A stretch of 64,000 nt of DNA. Origin: Cichorium intybus. Lineage: Eukaryota > Streptophyta > Magnoliopsida > Asterales > Asteraceae. Location: contig CM042011.1 in assembly GCA_023525715.1 (NCBI GenBank), positions 1,116,001 through 1,180,000 on the forward strand. Reading direction: 5' to 3'. The position numbers and the translations under genes are program-made. The notes beneath the pieces are model-generated. The model searched no databases. It saw only the letters and a program-made list of their open reading frames with translations, and was not told where the DNA came from. Numbering within the stretch: the stretch's first letter is position 1; every line of letters begins with the position of its first letter. Positions 50,228-59,313 of this stretch are shown piece by piece.

Positions 50228-51725
50228 TGTTGAAAAATATATACGATAGCTGATCTCCACGAACAAGGTTTTTAAGCCTATTACCGTGTGACAGATATGT
50301 ATTTTATCTATACTATGCGGAATAAATAAGAGTTGCGGAATAAAGTAAAATGGTAAATCTAAACTAGACAGTATTTAAATAGACAGAAAGCGGTAAATAA
50401 AGTAAAAGTTAGAAGTTAGAGGTTAGATGTAATAAACGCCATTATCAACGATAACGTGTTTTTACAATGAATAAAAAGGTTAGAAGTTAGAAGTTAGATG
50501 TAATAAACGCCATTATCAACGATAACGTGTTTTTACAATAAATAAAAAGGTTAGAAGTTAGAAGTTAGATGTCTCGGTTAAATACAGTCCACATATGTTT
50601 TGGTTGTCAAGGTTCAATTGGGATGTATTGGATATTTGGTACAGTTGATTTATAACAGTTTGAATAAATCAAAAACGACACAAATAATTTTCAAAAGAAC
50701 TTATCGATAGCTGATGAAGATGGCGTTTTCTTTGAAGCGTCGATTCTCGTTCTTTACGGTAGGATGAGGTTTGGTAGTTTTTGGTGTTTGGTGAAATGGG
50801 TTTTTTGGTGTCGGTTTAATTGAGATGCACGGGGTTTTTGTGGTTTAGTTTTCGTGTATGTATTTGGTAGTGGGTGTGTAGGTTTTGTAGTTTGGTATTC
50901 GGGTTGAGGTTGTTTAGAGGTTTGAAGTTTGGTGTCGGGTAGAGGTTTTGTTTGGTGTCGGGTAGAGGTTTTGTTTGGTGTCGGGTAGAGGTTTTGTTTG
51001 GTGTCGGGTAGAGGTTTTGTTTGGTGTCGGGTAGAGTATGGGTGTAGTGGTTTTCTTGAGCGTTTTGGCAGGTTTTCTTGCTCTTTGGACGTAGGATAAT
51101 ATTGGTGCTTGAATGGGTATGTGTGGTGTAAGTTATTTTCTGCACAAGAATGGCAAGAGGTTTGCATCTTATTTATAGTGCTGATGAACAGCGTTCGCGT
51201 CGCGACCATATGGTCCGTCGCGTCGCGAAGGTCCATAGCTGGTGGTCGGTGCGCTTTTTGTCGGGTCAGTGCGTCTTCGCTGGCATGTCGAGCTTTTCGT
51301 CGCGTTTCCTTTTGGTCGCGTTGCTTTTGGTCGCGTCGCGAAGGATGGTGTGTTGGTAGTCTCGCGATTAGAAGGTTGGTGGTGTCACGTTGGAGCTTCG
51401 CGTTCAAGCTCTTCGCGTCGCGACCATCTCCTTCGTCGCGTCGCGATCGCTGGGTATTTTTGGTCTTCTGTCTTTGTTTCTTCTTCACGTCGCGACCACT
51501 ATGCCTGTCGCGTCGTGATTGCTGTAGCAGTGTGATATTTTGTATTTTGCTCTTTGGTTTGTAGCGTTACTTCCTCAGGTTTGGATGTTTTCTCAAAGTT
51601 TCTCGGGTCTTGATTTATTCTTGTTTTTGATCTCGAATTCACGCAATCTGAAATAAACTGTTAATAAAAACATTTCGACTTATTTCAGTGATGGTCACAT
51701 AAAAACATAAAACCATTATTCAACA
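50228..51725 (-). repeat. 3' LTR (1,498 bp) of Copia derivative
   Basis: It contains a TATA box (plus 51170-51177, TATTTATA), CG-rich words GTCGCGTCGCGA and variants at 51188-51520 (upstream of the TATA box in the transcribed direction), and five tandem copies of a 23-bp unit TTTGGTGTCGGGTAGAGG(TTTTG) at about 50928-51035. The long minus frame here is produced by these repeats and is not a gene. Confidence 0.95.
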
Positions 51726-51726
51726 A

Positions 51727-51735
51727 TTTCCCCCT
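51727..51735 (-). other. Polypurine tract of Copia derivative
   Basis: Minus-strand AGGGGGAAA next to the 3' LTR. Confidence 0.88.
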
Positions 51736-51737
51736 AT

Positions 51738-53219
51738 GTGATCATTAATGAAATGAGGAGTAAAATGTTTGATTGAAATTCTTGAAATTTGGATAAGACA
51801 TTTATAAAACCATATCACTTGTTTTGAAAGAGTGTGACTAGATTTTACTTATGTTTTGAAAAATGTTTGTCAAGAATATTTGTTTCTGAATCAAAGTCTC
51901 GAGTTCGATTATCAAAAGGTTTTTGTATATGTATTTTCATAATATTCCTTAAGATTTTATAGCATTTATAAAGACGACAAGTGATCTTAATAGGTCGATT
52001 CAGATGAACTTCTCATAGGTATATCTCACACTTGACTGAGATGTTTGTTTGTTCTGGGTGCAGAACGGGTGTATAATCACTAAAGATGAGTGATATCTCT
52101 CAGTTTGAAGGTGTTGACTTATGCTTAACGTGGATTTATACCTATATACTTTAGTCACTTGGTCTTCATATTAGATAATCAATCACATAAGACTGGTTTC
52201 GGCATTACTCAGAGGGTTTCTTCATTCATGCCATTGAGGTTCACTCTCTCTCCGTCGGTAAATACATGTAGAGGGGTTTAGAAATATTCATAGTGCATTT
52301 TGCAACTAAGAATATTCAATTATGAAGGCTACAGTATCCCGGTAAATCTTCGGTTTTGATCAGCTATATTTGATAAAGCATTTTGAGAATTTGTTGTTTT
52401 GAGAGGTGTCTGTCTTGATGGATTGTTGTTGTAAATCTTCTTTTTCTTTGGTGATGTGTTCACCTTTGTCTTTATCTCTTCTTGATTTTCGCTAATACAC
52501 CTTGTGTAAAAGATATCTGATGTGGTTACCAATTGTGATTTGTTGACAGCATTTGTTGGATATGACTTTCTCGTTTCTTCATTTGTCAGATTCGTTATGC
52601 CAGATGATTAGTCTTTTCTTTGAAGTGGTTTGATTGAGGATAGGGATAGGTGATATAATAGACAGTTTGTCTAATATATAAGGAAATGATTGTATCGTCC
52701 CTGGTCATTTTGATATCTAAGCAAAAATGAAACTAGCATCACGGTATAAGAGTATAAATCTTATAAGTCATAATGAAAACACCTTTGCTCACAGAAATGA
52801 ATTCCACTTAGCATTTAAAGACGAGGCACAATTTCTCACATGGGTTTGGTTTTCATCTGAATCTCCTGATCTTATGTCCCTTTACAGATAAAATCGTTAT
52901 AATTTGAAATAAATTCAAAGGGAATAGGAGAATGTACACAACAAAAATGTTTGAACTTTGAACCTTCTCTTTAATTTAGAATCAATATAACTGAGAACAT
53001 TCATCGAGCATAAGTATCTGAAAATTTAGTCAAGAAGATGTTAATCACATGGTTCTATAAAAGCTTATTATGACAAGTCTTTTATTGTATTTTCGAAGAT
53101 TTGTTTTTCTGAATGTTTTTGGAAAGTTTTGGTTATTTGAATGTTTTTTTTTTGGTAAATTTTGGTTATGGGGGTGAGAATTGGGTAACGAGAGTTCCCC
53201 CATAAATGATGCACTGGGA
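51738..53219 (-). other. Non-coding interior of Copia derivative
   Basis: About 1.5 kb without a frame, where integrase, RT and RNase H would be in an autonomous Copia element. At 53160-53350 a ~100-bp unit (with CATAAATGATGCA, GGGAT and GGATAGGT words) is repeated two to three times. Confidence 0.75.
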
Positions 53220-53522
53220 TCATTTTGGATAGGTAGATTGGGATTGTTTTAGAGAGGAATTTGGTTTTGGTGGTTCTCCCATAAATGATGCATTGGGATT
53301 ATTTGGATAGGTGGATTGGAGTGTTTTAGGAGGGTTCTGGTTTTGGTGGTTCCCCCTCGACTGGATCCGCATCATTTTGGTTTTATTGTGAAGTTTCTGC
53401 ATCGGAGGTAGTGTGGGTTTAAAGTCTTGTTGAAGGCTATGGTTTGTTGTCATATGCTTGGATCGGCCACTATTGATATACCATGTATCATCCTTGGGCT
53501 CTCCAGCACAAAGTACCTGCAA
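53220..53522 (-). pseudogene. Copia protease start with NSG in place of DSG
   Basis: In the same minus frame as the upstream gag-like ORF it reads LQVLCAGEPKDDTWYINSGR and SKHMT. This is the well-known Copia protease active-site region (WYxDSGCSxHMTG), with the catalytic Asp changed to Asn and the Cys to Arg. After SKHMT the frame runs into repeats and non-family sequence, so the domain is truncated. Confidence 0.85.
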
Positions 53523-53909
53523 TTAGACAGAAAGTTTAGGTACCCAAACCATGGTGGGTCCTGATTTGTTAATGGTTTTCGGTGATTTGAAATCATTATG
53601 GTTTCTGTTAATTGGACGAAGTGGTTGAGGCTTGATTTGACTTATCAGATTTTCCCAATTTAAGATTTGGTTTTGAAAACCTGTCAGTTGAAATGGTCTT
53701 TGATTTTGTGAAAGGTATCCTATATGTGAAGATCCGTTTGATAACCTTTCTTTGTATCTGGGATCTGAATGGTTTTGGAAAACATTATGATGATGGAATG
53801 GAATTTGGTGAAATGATGATTTCTGAAAATTCCTTGAGAGATTGAAGTTTATCTCTTGAAAGCAACTTTGAATTGGTTTTTGAAAAGGTTTTTGTTTTGG
53901 ATTCAAAGT
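53523..53909 (-). pseudogene. Linker between gag-like ORF and protease
   Basis: 127 codons, rich in Asn, Gln, Phe, Pro and His, ending TMVWVPKLSV before a TAA. It is in phase with both neighbours, with stops at 53910-53912 and 53523-53525. VWVPK is a common Copia word just before the protease. No CCHC knuckle is seen, although a Copia gag normally has one. Confidence 0.6.
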
Positions 53910-54860
53910 TTATTTTTGTGGCACAGAAGCTGGTTTTAAAGGTTTCTTTTGGGTTTGTTTGAAAACTTTGGGTTTGCCTTGTTCCTTTTGAAGAGCAATT
54001 GGTTTAGAGGTACTGCCTTTCTCGTAAAAGGAGTTTTGGTTGGTAATTTGGATTTGATGGGTTGAAGACCTATTAGTGAAAGATCTTTTGGAAACAGTGA
54101 AATCAGTATCATCTGGGTTACAGTTGATAACTGTTTCGTCGTCTGAATTTTCCTCATTAACAGATGTGGATAGATCTGTTAGAGTTGATTCAGAGTTTTC
54201 ACTGTTAGTCCTGGTTTCTTGTTTGGCTTGTTCGATTTCGAAAGATTCTCTTCCTAATCCAGGTCTGTAATTCGTATCGATTTTGCCAGATCCTAAGGAT
54301 GTTGCTTTGATGAAAATATCATCACTTAGCTTTCTAGCAAGATTGATAGAATCCAGTTTTCCTTGAAATCTTTGATTCTCGGATTCAAGAAGTTTGATTT
54401 GTTTTGAAGAATCATCTAGTTTTAGAATCAAACTAGTGTTTGTGTCAGTTAAATCTTGAATTTTTAGTTTTAACTGAAGGACTTCTATTTCTAAGGTATC
54501 TTTTATTTCAGATGGAAAAACAGATTGATTTTTTATTTCCAAGTCCTTTTTTTGTTTTAGAGCTTCATTTAATTGTTTTAAGACGTGATTATATTCTTCA
54601 GATTTTCGTTCGATGTCTCTTTCAAGTTTGTCTCTAGTCCTTGTTGATTCTCCAAATCTGAGTTGCAAGGTTTGTAATTCAGATTTGCAGATATCAGATT
54701 TGACTATTGTGTCATGATATAGTTTGAGATCAGCTTTCAAACTGTTCTCAATCTTAGTCATGTGGGACTCAAATGGTGTTTTTGAAAGACCGATTTCTGA
54801 GATCATAGACCATACCTGATCGATGACATATGGAGCTCTTGAGTAGGTTGTGGAAGACAT
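53910..54860 (-). CDS. Gag-like coiled-coil ORF of Copia derivative (316 aa)
   Basis: The ORF starts at a true ATG (54860) about 215 bp after the PBS. Residues ~30-190 form a Lys/Glu/Leu-rich helical stretch (KLERDIERKSEEYNHVLKQL; LQLKLKIQDLTDTNTSLILK), a long coiled coil like the C-terminal half of some plant Copia gag proteins. The end is Lys/Gln/Pro-rich. The gag N-terminal (UBN2-like) domain and the zinc knuckle are missing. It might act in particle assembly or be inert; this is not known. Confidence 0.6.
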   Translation of the reverse strand: MSSTTYSRAPYVIDQVWSMISEIGLSKTPFESHMTKIENSLKADLKLYHDTIVKSDICKSELQTLQLRFGESTRTRDKLERDIERKSEEYNHVLKQLNEALKQKKDLEIKNQSVFPSEIKDTLEIEVLQLKLKIQDLTDTNTSLILKLDDSSKQIKLLESENQRFQGKLDSINLARKLSDDIFIKATSLGSGKIDTNYRPGLGRESFEIEQAKQETRTNSENSESTLTDLSTSVNEENSDDETVINCNPDDTDFTVSKRSFTNRSSTHQIQITNQNSFYEKGSTSKPIALQKEQGKPKVFKQTQKKPLKPASVPQK

Positions 54861-55074
54861 TTTTGGGTTGATTTTTTTTGAAAATTTTAAGATTTTTAAA
54901 TTTTTTTTTTTTTTTAATTTTTAATTTTTTTTTTTTTAAATTTTTTTAATTAATTTTTTTGAAAGGATTTTGAACAAGTGATATTAAAATGAAATTTTTA
55001 AGGAAAACTTATTGGTGGTTTATAAAAACGCTACACAAAAGTTTTCGACAAAAATTTCAGACTAAATCACACGA

Positions 55075-55086
55075 GCTCTGATACCA
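55075..55086 (-). other. Primer-binding site of Copia derivative (tRNA-iMet)
   Basis: Minus-strand TGGTATCAGAGC, 2 bp after the 5' LTR; complement of the initiator tRNA-Met 3' end. Confidence 0.93.
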
Positions 55087-55088
55087 AT

Positions 55089-56586
55089 TGTTGAAAAATA
55101 TATACGATAGCTGATCTCCACGAACAAGGTTTTTAAGCCTATTACCGTGTGACAGATATGTATTTTATCTATACTATGCGGAATAAATAAGAGTTGCGGA
55201 ATAAAGTAAAATGGTAAATCTAAACTAGACAGTATTTAAATAGACAGAAAGCGGTAAATAAAGTAAAAGTTAGAAGTTAGAGGTTAGATGTAATAAACGC
55301 CATTATCAACGATAACGTGTTTTTACAATGAATAAAAAGGTTAGAAGTTAGAAGTTAGATGTAATAAACGCCATTATCAACGATAACGTGTTTTTACAAT
55401 AAATAAAAAGGTTAGAAGTTAGAAGTTAGATGTCTCGGTTAAATACAGTCCACATATGTTTTGGTTGTCAAGGTTCAATTGGGATGTATTGGATATTTGG
55501 TACAGTTGATTTATAACAGTTTGAATAAATCAAAAACGACACAAATAATTTTCAAAAGAACTTATCGATAGCTGATGAAGATGGCGTTTTCTTTGAAGCG
55601 TCGATTCTCGTTCTTTACGGTAGGATGAGGTTTGGTAGTTTTTGGTGTTTGGTGAAATGGGTTTTTTGGTGTCGGTTTAATTGAGATGCACGGGGTTTTT
55701 GTGGTTTAGTTTTCGTGTATGTATTTGGTAGTGGGTGTGTAGGTTTTGTAGTTTGGTATTCGGGTTGAGGTTGTTTAGAGGTTTGAAGTTTGGTGTCGGG
55801 TAGAGGTTTTGTTTGGTGTCGGGTAGAGGTTTTGTTTGGTGTCGGGTAGAGGTTTTGTTTGGTGTCGGGTAGAGGTTTTGTTTGGTGTCGGGTAGAGTAT
55901 GGGTGTAGTGGTTTTCTTGAGCGTTTTGGCAGGTTTTCTTGCTCTTTGGACGTAGGATAATATTGGTGCTTGAATGGGTATGTGTGGTGTAAGTTATTTT
56001 CTGCACAAGAATGGCAAGAGGTTTGCATCTTATTTATAGTGCTGATGAACAGCGTTCGCGTCGCGACCATATGGTCCGTCGCGTCGCGAAGGTCCATAGC
56101 TGGTGGTCGGTGCGCTTTTTGTCGGGTCAGTGCGTCTTCGCTGGTATGTCGAGCTTTTCGTCGCGTTTCCTTTTGGTCGCGTTGCTTTTGGTCGCGTCGC
56201 GAAGGATGGTGTGTTGGTAGTCTCGCGATTAGAAGGTTGGTGGTGTCACGTTGGAGCTTCGCGTTCAAGCTCTTCGCGTCGCGACCATCTCCTTCGTCGC
56301 GTCGCGATCGCTGGGTATTTTTGGTCTTCTGTCTTTGTTTCTTCTTCACGTCGCGACCACTATGCCTGTCGCGTCGTGATTGCTGTAGCAGTGTGATATT
56401 TTGTATTTTGCTCTTTGGTTTGTAGCGTTACTTCCTCAGGTTTGGATGTTTTCTCAAAGTTTCTCGGGTCTTGATTTATTCTTGTTTTTGATCTCGAATT
56501 CACGCAATCTGAAATAAACTGTTAATAAAAACATTTCGACTTATTTCAGTGATGGTCACATAAAAACATAAAACCATTATTCAACA
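55089..56586 (-). repeat. 5' LTR (1,498 bp) of Copia derivative
   Basis: Practically identical to the LTR at 50228. The TATA box is plus 56031-56038, the CG-rich words lie at 56049-56379 and the 23-bp tandem repeats at about 55789-55896. Confidence 0.95.
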
Positions 56587-57156
56587 GAGGCAATGAAGTG
56601 GGTCGCGGAGGTGGCTCTCCCTCGAAGTCACCGCCTCGTACATCACATTGGACAGCGGTGTCCAAATCTCCATGTTGGGAGCCCGCTCCGGCTCCCCCTG
56701 AATGCACGACCCAAAGAACCGGGTGAAGTAACGGTGCTGGAGGTCCGCTGGAGTGTAGATGCTTGCGCGCCTTCCAAACTCCCGGAGGTTGCACTCCCTG
56801 TGCACACCTCCCAAACGAAAACGCACCAGTCTGGAGCGTGGGTCCCCTGCCCGTGGTGCGAACTGGATAGTGGAGATGAACTCCAGTAGCAACTCCGTGT
56901 AGACCACGTCCTCGTCCGTGGCCATAATCATGTCCCAGCCACGACAGGTGAACGATGCCTCCTCGTGGGTCCAGGTGCGATGTAAAAATGGCTCAATCGC
57001 ACCCCAGAGCCCTGCATCCCTCAGAATGTCTCGATCGATAACTGTCGCCTCAAGGACCCGGCGATGAATCAATGCATCCCTCCGCGAGATATACTCCACC
57101 GAACTGTCAAGCTCTGCGGGAAACTGAAGGAAGGCGTGGTCCAATCTGAACATCAT
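56587..57156 (-). CDS. ATHILA ORF1-like protein, N-terminal part
   Basis: 190 codons from ATG (57156) to the Copia insertion site. It reads FRLDHAFLQFPAELDSS, RTWTHEEASFTCRGWDMI, LLEFISTIQFAP, RLVRFRLGGVHRECNLREFG and RRASIYT. The FRLGG...EFG pattern is typical of the plant ATHILA ORF-1 / plant-transposon-protein families found in Athila-type elements (recognised from general pattern; no search done). With its C-terminal part the protein would have 398 residues without any stop. The biochemical role is not known. A splice acceptor-like TTTTCTTTTGCAG directly precedes the ATG. Confidence 0.6.
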
Positions 57157-57499
57157 CTGCAAAAGAAAATACAGCCACAAAACAAAATTTTTTTGCAAAA
57201 TCAGTCCCTTTTCTTCCCCACCGCACCGCGGCGCGGCCCAAGAGCAAGGGCGCGGCGCGACGTACAACTGTTGCCAAACCCCGAATCAAATCCTCATTTT
57301 AACCTGCTAAATCTCAATTTAATGATACCACAAGGTAGCCTAGGTGCCGATTAGCTCATATAGGGTCTCCATTTGGCAAAACAAACGCCCTATAGGCTAG
57401 CATTAGTGATTCTAAGTTTGAACTATTTTGGGGCAAATCACTAGAATTAACTACATAATCGCTAGTTTTAACGAGTAATAGATAGTTAGAATGGCATAC
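57157..57499 (-). other. Possible intron upstream of ORF1-like CDS
   Basis: On the minus strand AAG|GTATGCC (donor at 57499) and TTTTCTTTTGCAG (acceptor at 57157) bound a 343-bp segment. Such a leader intron would let ORF1 be expressed from a spliced LTR transcript. The two sites are the only support. Confidence 0.35.
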
Positions 57500-57924
57500 C
57501 TTGGTAGTGGGAACAAAATAAGCAAGAAAAATTGCAAGAAATTTTCGATCACCAGAGCTCCGAGTCGTATGTGGGTCGTGCGAGCCGCGGTTCACCTTAT
57601 AAAGGAGAAAAACTGACCGATCGTTTCCCGCGGCGCGGGTTTCCCATTTCCGCGGCGTGCGTGTCGCCAATTCAACCCCTGCGCATCGGGTTGAGTTCCG
57701 ACCCCGCGTCGCGCAATACAAAAAGCCGCGGCGCGGTCTTCAAAAAATTTTTCAAGCTTCTCAATTGACCCCACACTTATTTCAAATCACTAGTGCCTAC
57801 AAAAAGATTGATGTATTTTCTAAATTAATCCTAAGAAATATAAAACCTACTTATGACACGATGGGTTGCCTCCCAACAAGCGCTAAGTTTAACGTCTTCA
57901 GCCAGACGTAGAGTCCTTTTACAG

Positions 57925-59238
57925 CTACGGTGGATCGTATGCCTTCTTCCTTCGCTGATTTTCAGTCACCACCGTCCCTTTATTGTCCACATACTCCTTC
58001 CACTTCCCTGGGTCGAATGGCTTGTTGGTTCTCCTGTTGCTACCCAGATGCCGTCTTCTGATGATTTCCCGCGAGTGCTTGGAAGTAGCTTTAAACCTCC
58101 AAGCTCGATCCTTCCTTCTATATCTCTTCAAAATCACTGGTTTGACATGAAGCGCGCCTAGGGCCGCTTCCAGTAGTTGTCTTGTAGATTTCATTTTGCC
58201 AGTGTCCCACGTGCTATCTTCATCTTGCAATTTTGGCTTGCAGTACCAATAAAAGTTTTCCAATCGAGTGGGATCGGAAGGCAACATGTCAGGATGCTTC
58301 CATATGTCTTCATCGATGGTATTGATCACATCTAATTTTCCATTCATGAATGGATCATGAGTGGTGATAAAATCATGTTTATTATTTTCAAATATCAATT
58401 TGTCAGCATCAACTTCTTGATCATCGTCCAACAGGTGGATCGGTACCAAGAATGAGTGACTGGTTTGCTCTGATGGTGGTACAAAGTCACCCATCATCAG
58501 ATCCTTATTTTCAAAATTTTCAAAATTTTCAAAAATTACAGGGTCGGGGGTAATATTGTCATCTACACCCCCTTCCTCAATAATATCAAAAACTTCAACA
58601 ATTTCGGGAGTCGTTGGGCTGGGGTCTGTACTGTCACTTACAGCCTCCTCCACAACATCCTCATCAATCAAATCGTCTGGTGATAGTATGGGTTCACACA
58701 TCACCAGATCAACATTATTAACATTTTCAAAAACATCAAACATATCAAAAGCTGTTGAGTCAGAGGTAGCATTGTCACCTGCAACTTCTTCCTCAACAAC
58801 ATTTTCGACCATCTCAGTGGTCTCTTGACTTTCCCACGGTGTATGCCCTTCCATCACATATTCAGATGATGCAAGTTCACACATATTATCATTGGTATAA
58901 AAATCACTCACCTCCGGTTCTGGCGAAGGTGGTGAACATTTCCAACTTTCCTCTAACCTATCTAAAGAAGCTTGCACTTTTTCAAGAGCTTCAGCCTGGT
59001 CCTTCTGTTCATGGTAGTTGTTATACATGAATACCCAAAGTTGGGCCAAGGTTACAGAATTCTCAGGCTGAGATGACTTCTCGGTCCCCCATCCATTGTC
59101 ATCGAATGATCCATTGTAGCAATCATCCTCGTAATAGGTGTCGGCCGGATTTTCATAATCTTCATAATACTGATCCGGGTACATGTAATCACCCATTATA
59201 AGGATGTACACATACCAAAAATCAGCAACAAAAATCAA
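57925..59238 (-). CDS. Acidic 437-aa ORF next to the PBS of Athila-like element
   Basis: A long intact frame starting ~50 bp after the PBS. The ATG at 59196 (MGDYMYPDQYYEDYENP) is a better start than the first ATG at 59238, because the 14 residues before it are hydrophobic and unlike the rest. The N-terminal two-thirds are strongly acidic (Asp/Glu with Asn, Thr, Val); the last ~110 residues are basic (LKRYRRKDRAWRFKATSKHS, REIIRRRHLGSNRRTNK). A helical YHEQKDQAEALEKVQASLDR stretch lies near residue 75. There is no enzyme motif or zinc finger. Its position is that of gag, but I do not recognise the family. Confidence 0.6.
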   Translation of the reverse strand: MIFVADFWYVYILIMGDYMYPDQYYEDYENPADTYYEDDCYNGSFDDNGWGTEKSSQPENSVTLAQLWVFMYNNYHEQKDQAEALEKVQASLDRLEESWKCSPPSPEPEVSDFYTNDNMCELASSEYVMEGHTPWESQETTEMVENVVEEEVAGDNATSDSTAFDMFDVFENVNNVDLVMCEPILSPDDLIDEDVVEEAVSDSTDPSPTTPEIVEVFDIIEEGGVDDNITPDPVIFENFENFENKDLMMGDFVPPSEQTSHSFLVPIHLLDDDQEVDADKLIFENNKHDFITTHDPFMNGKLDVINTIDEDIWKHPDMLPSDPTRLENFYWYCKPKLQDEDSTWDTGKMKSTRQLLEAALGALHVKPVILKRYRRKDRAWRFKATSKHSREIIRRRHLGSNRRTNKPFDPGKWKEYVDNKGTVVTENQRRKKAYDPP

Positions 59239-59290
59239 ACATAAAACTAAGAAATGAGTTCCTACTACTCACCTAACCTAAGCGCACAGC

Positions 59291-59308
59291 TCCCCGGCAA
59301 CGGCGCCA
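59291..59308 (-). other. Primer-binding site (tRNA-Asp type)
   Basis: Minus-strand TGGCGCCGTTGCCGGGGA, complementary to the 3' end of plant tRNA-Asp, 5 bp after the LTR end. This PBS is typical of Athila/Tat-branch Gypsy elements. Confidence 0.9.
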
Positions 59309-59313
59309 AAATT

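Larger units (their letters stand above)
50228..56586 (-). mobile_element. Ty1/Copia-derived non-autonomous element, minus strand, TSD GAGGC
   Basis: Two 1,498-bp LTRs (TGTTGAAAAAT to ATTATTCAACA) flank a 3,363-bp interior. GAGGC occurs at 50223-50227 and 56587-56591. The PBS and polypurine tract are correctly placed for minus-strand orientation. The interior keeps a coiled-coil gag-like frame and the start of a Copia protease, but no integrase, RT or RNase H. The LTRs seem to differ at a single base (C at about 51284 against T at 56145), so the insertion is very young. Confidence 0.95.

Noticed and set aside
50754..51488. 244-codon minus frame (repeated at 55615-56349) with TRHQTKPLPDTK repeats, and 151-codon plus frames
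   Set aside because: They lie within the two Copia LTRs. The repeats come from a 23-bp tandem unit and CG words, and identical copies in both LTRs only reflect LTR identity.
57356..57721. 121-codon minus frame between the two Athila-like ORFs
   Set aside because: It crosses the predicted splice donor, has no features and contains CG-word repeats; more likely leader or intron sequence.
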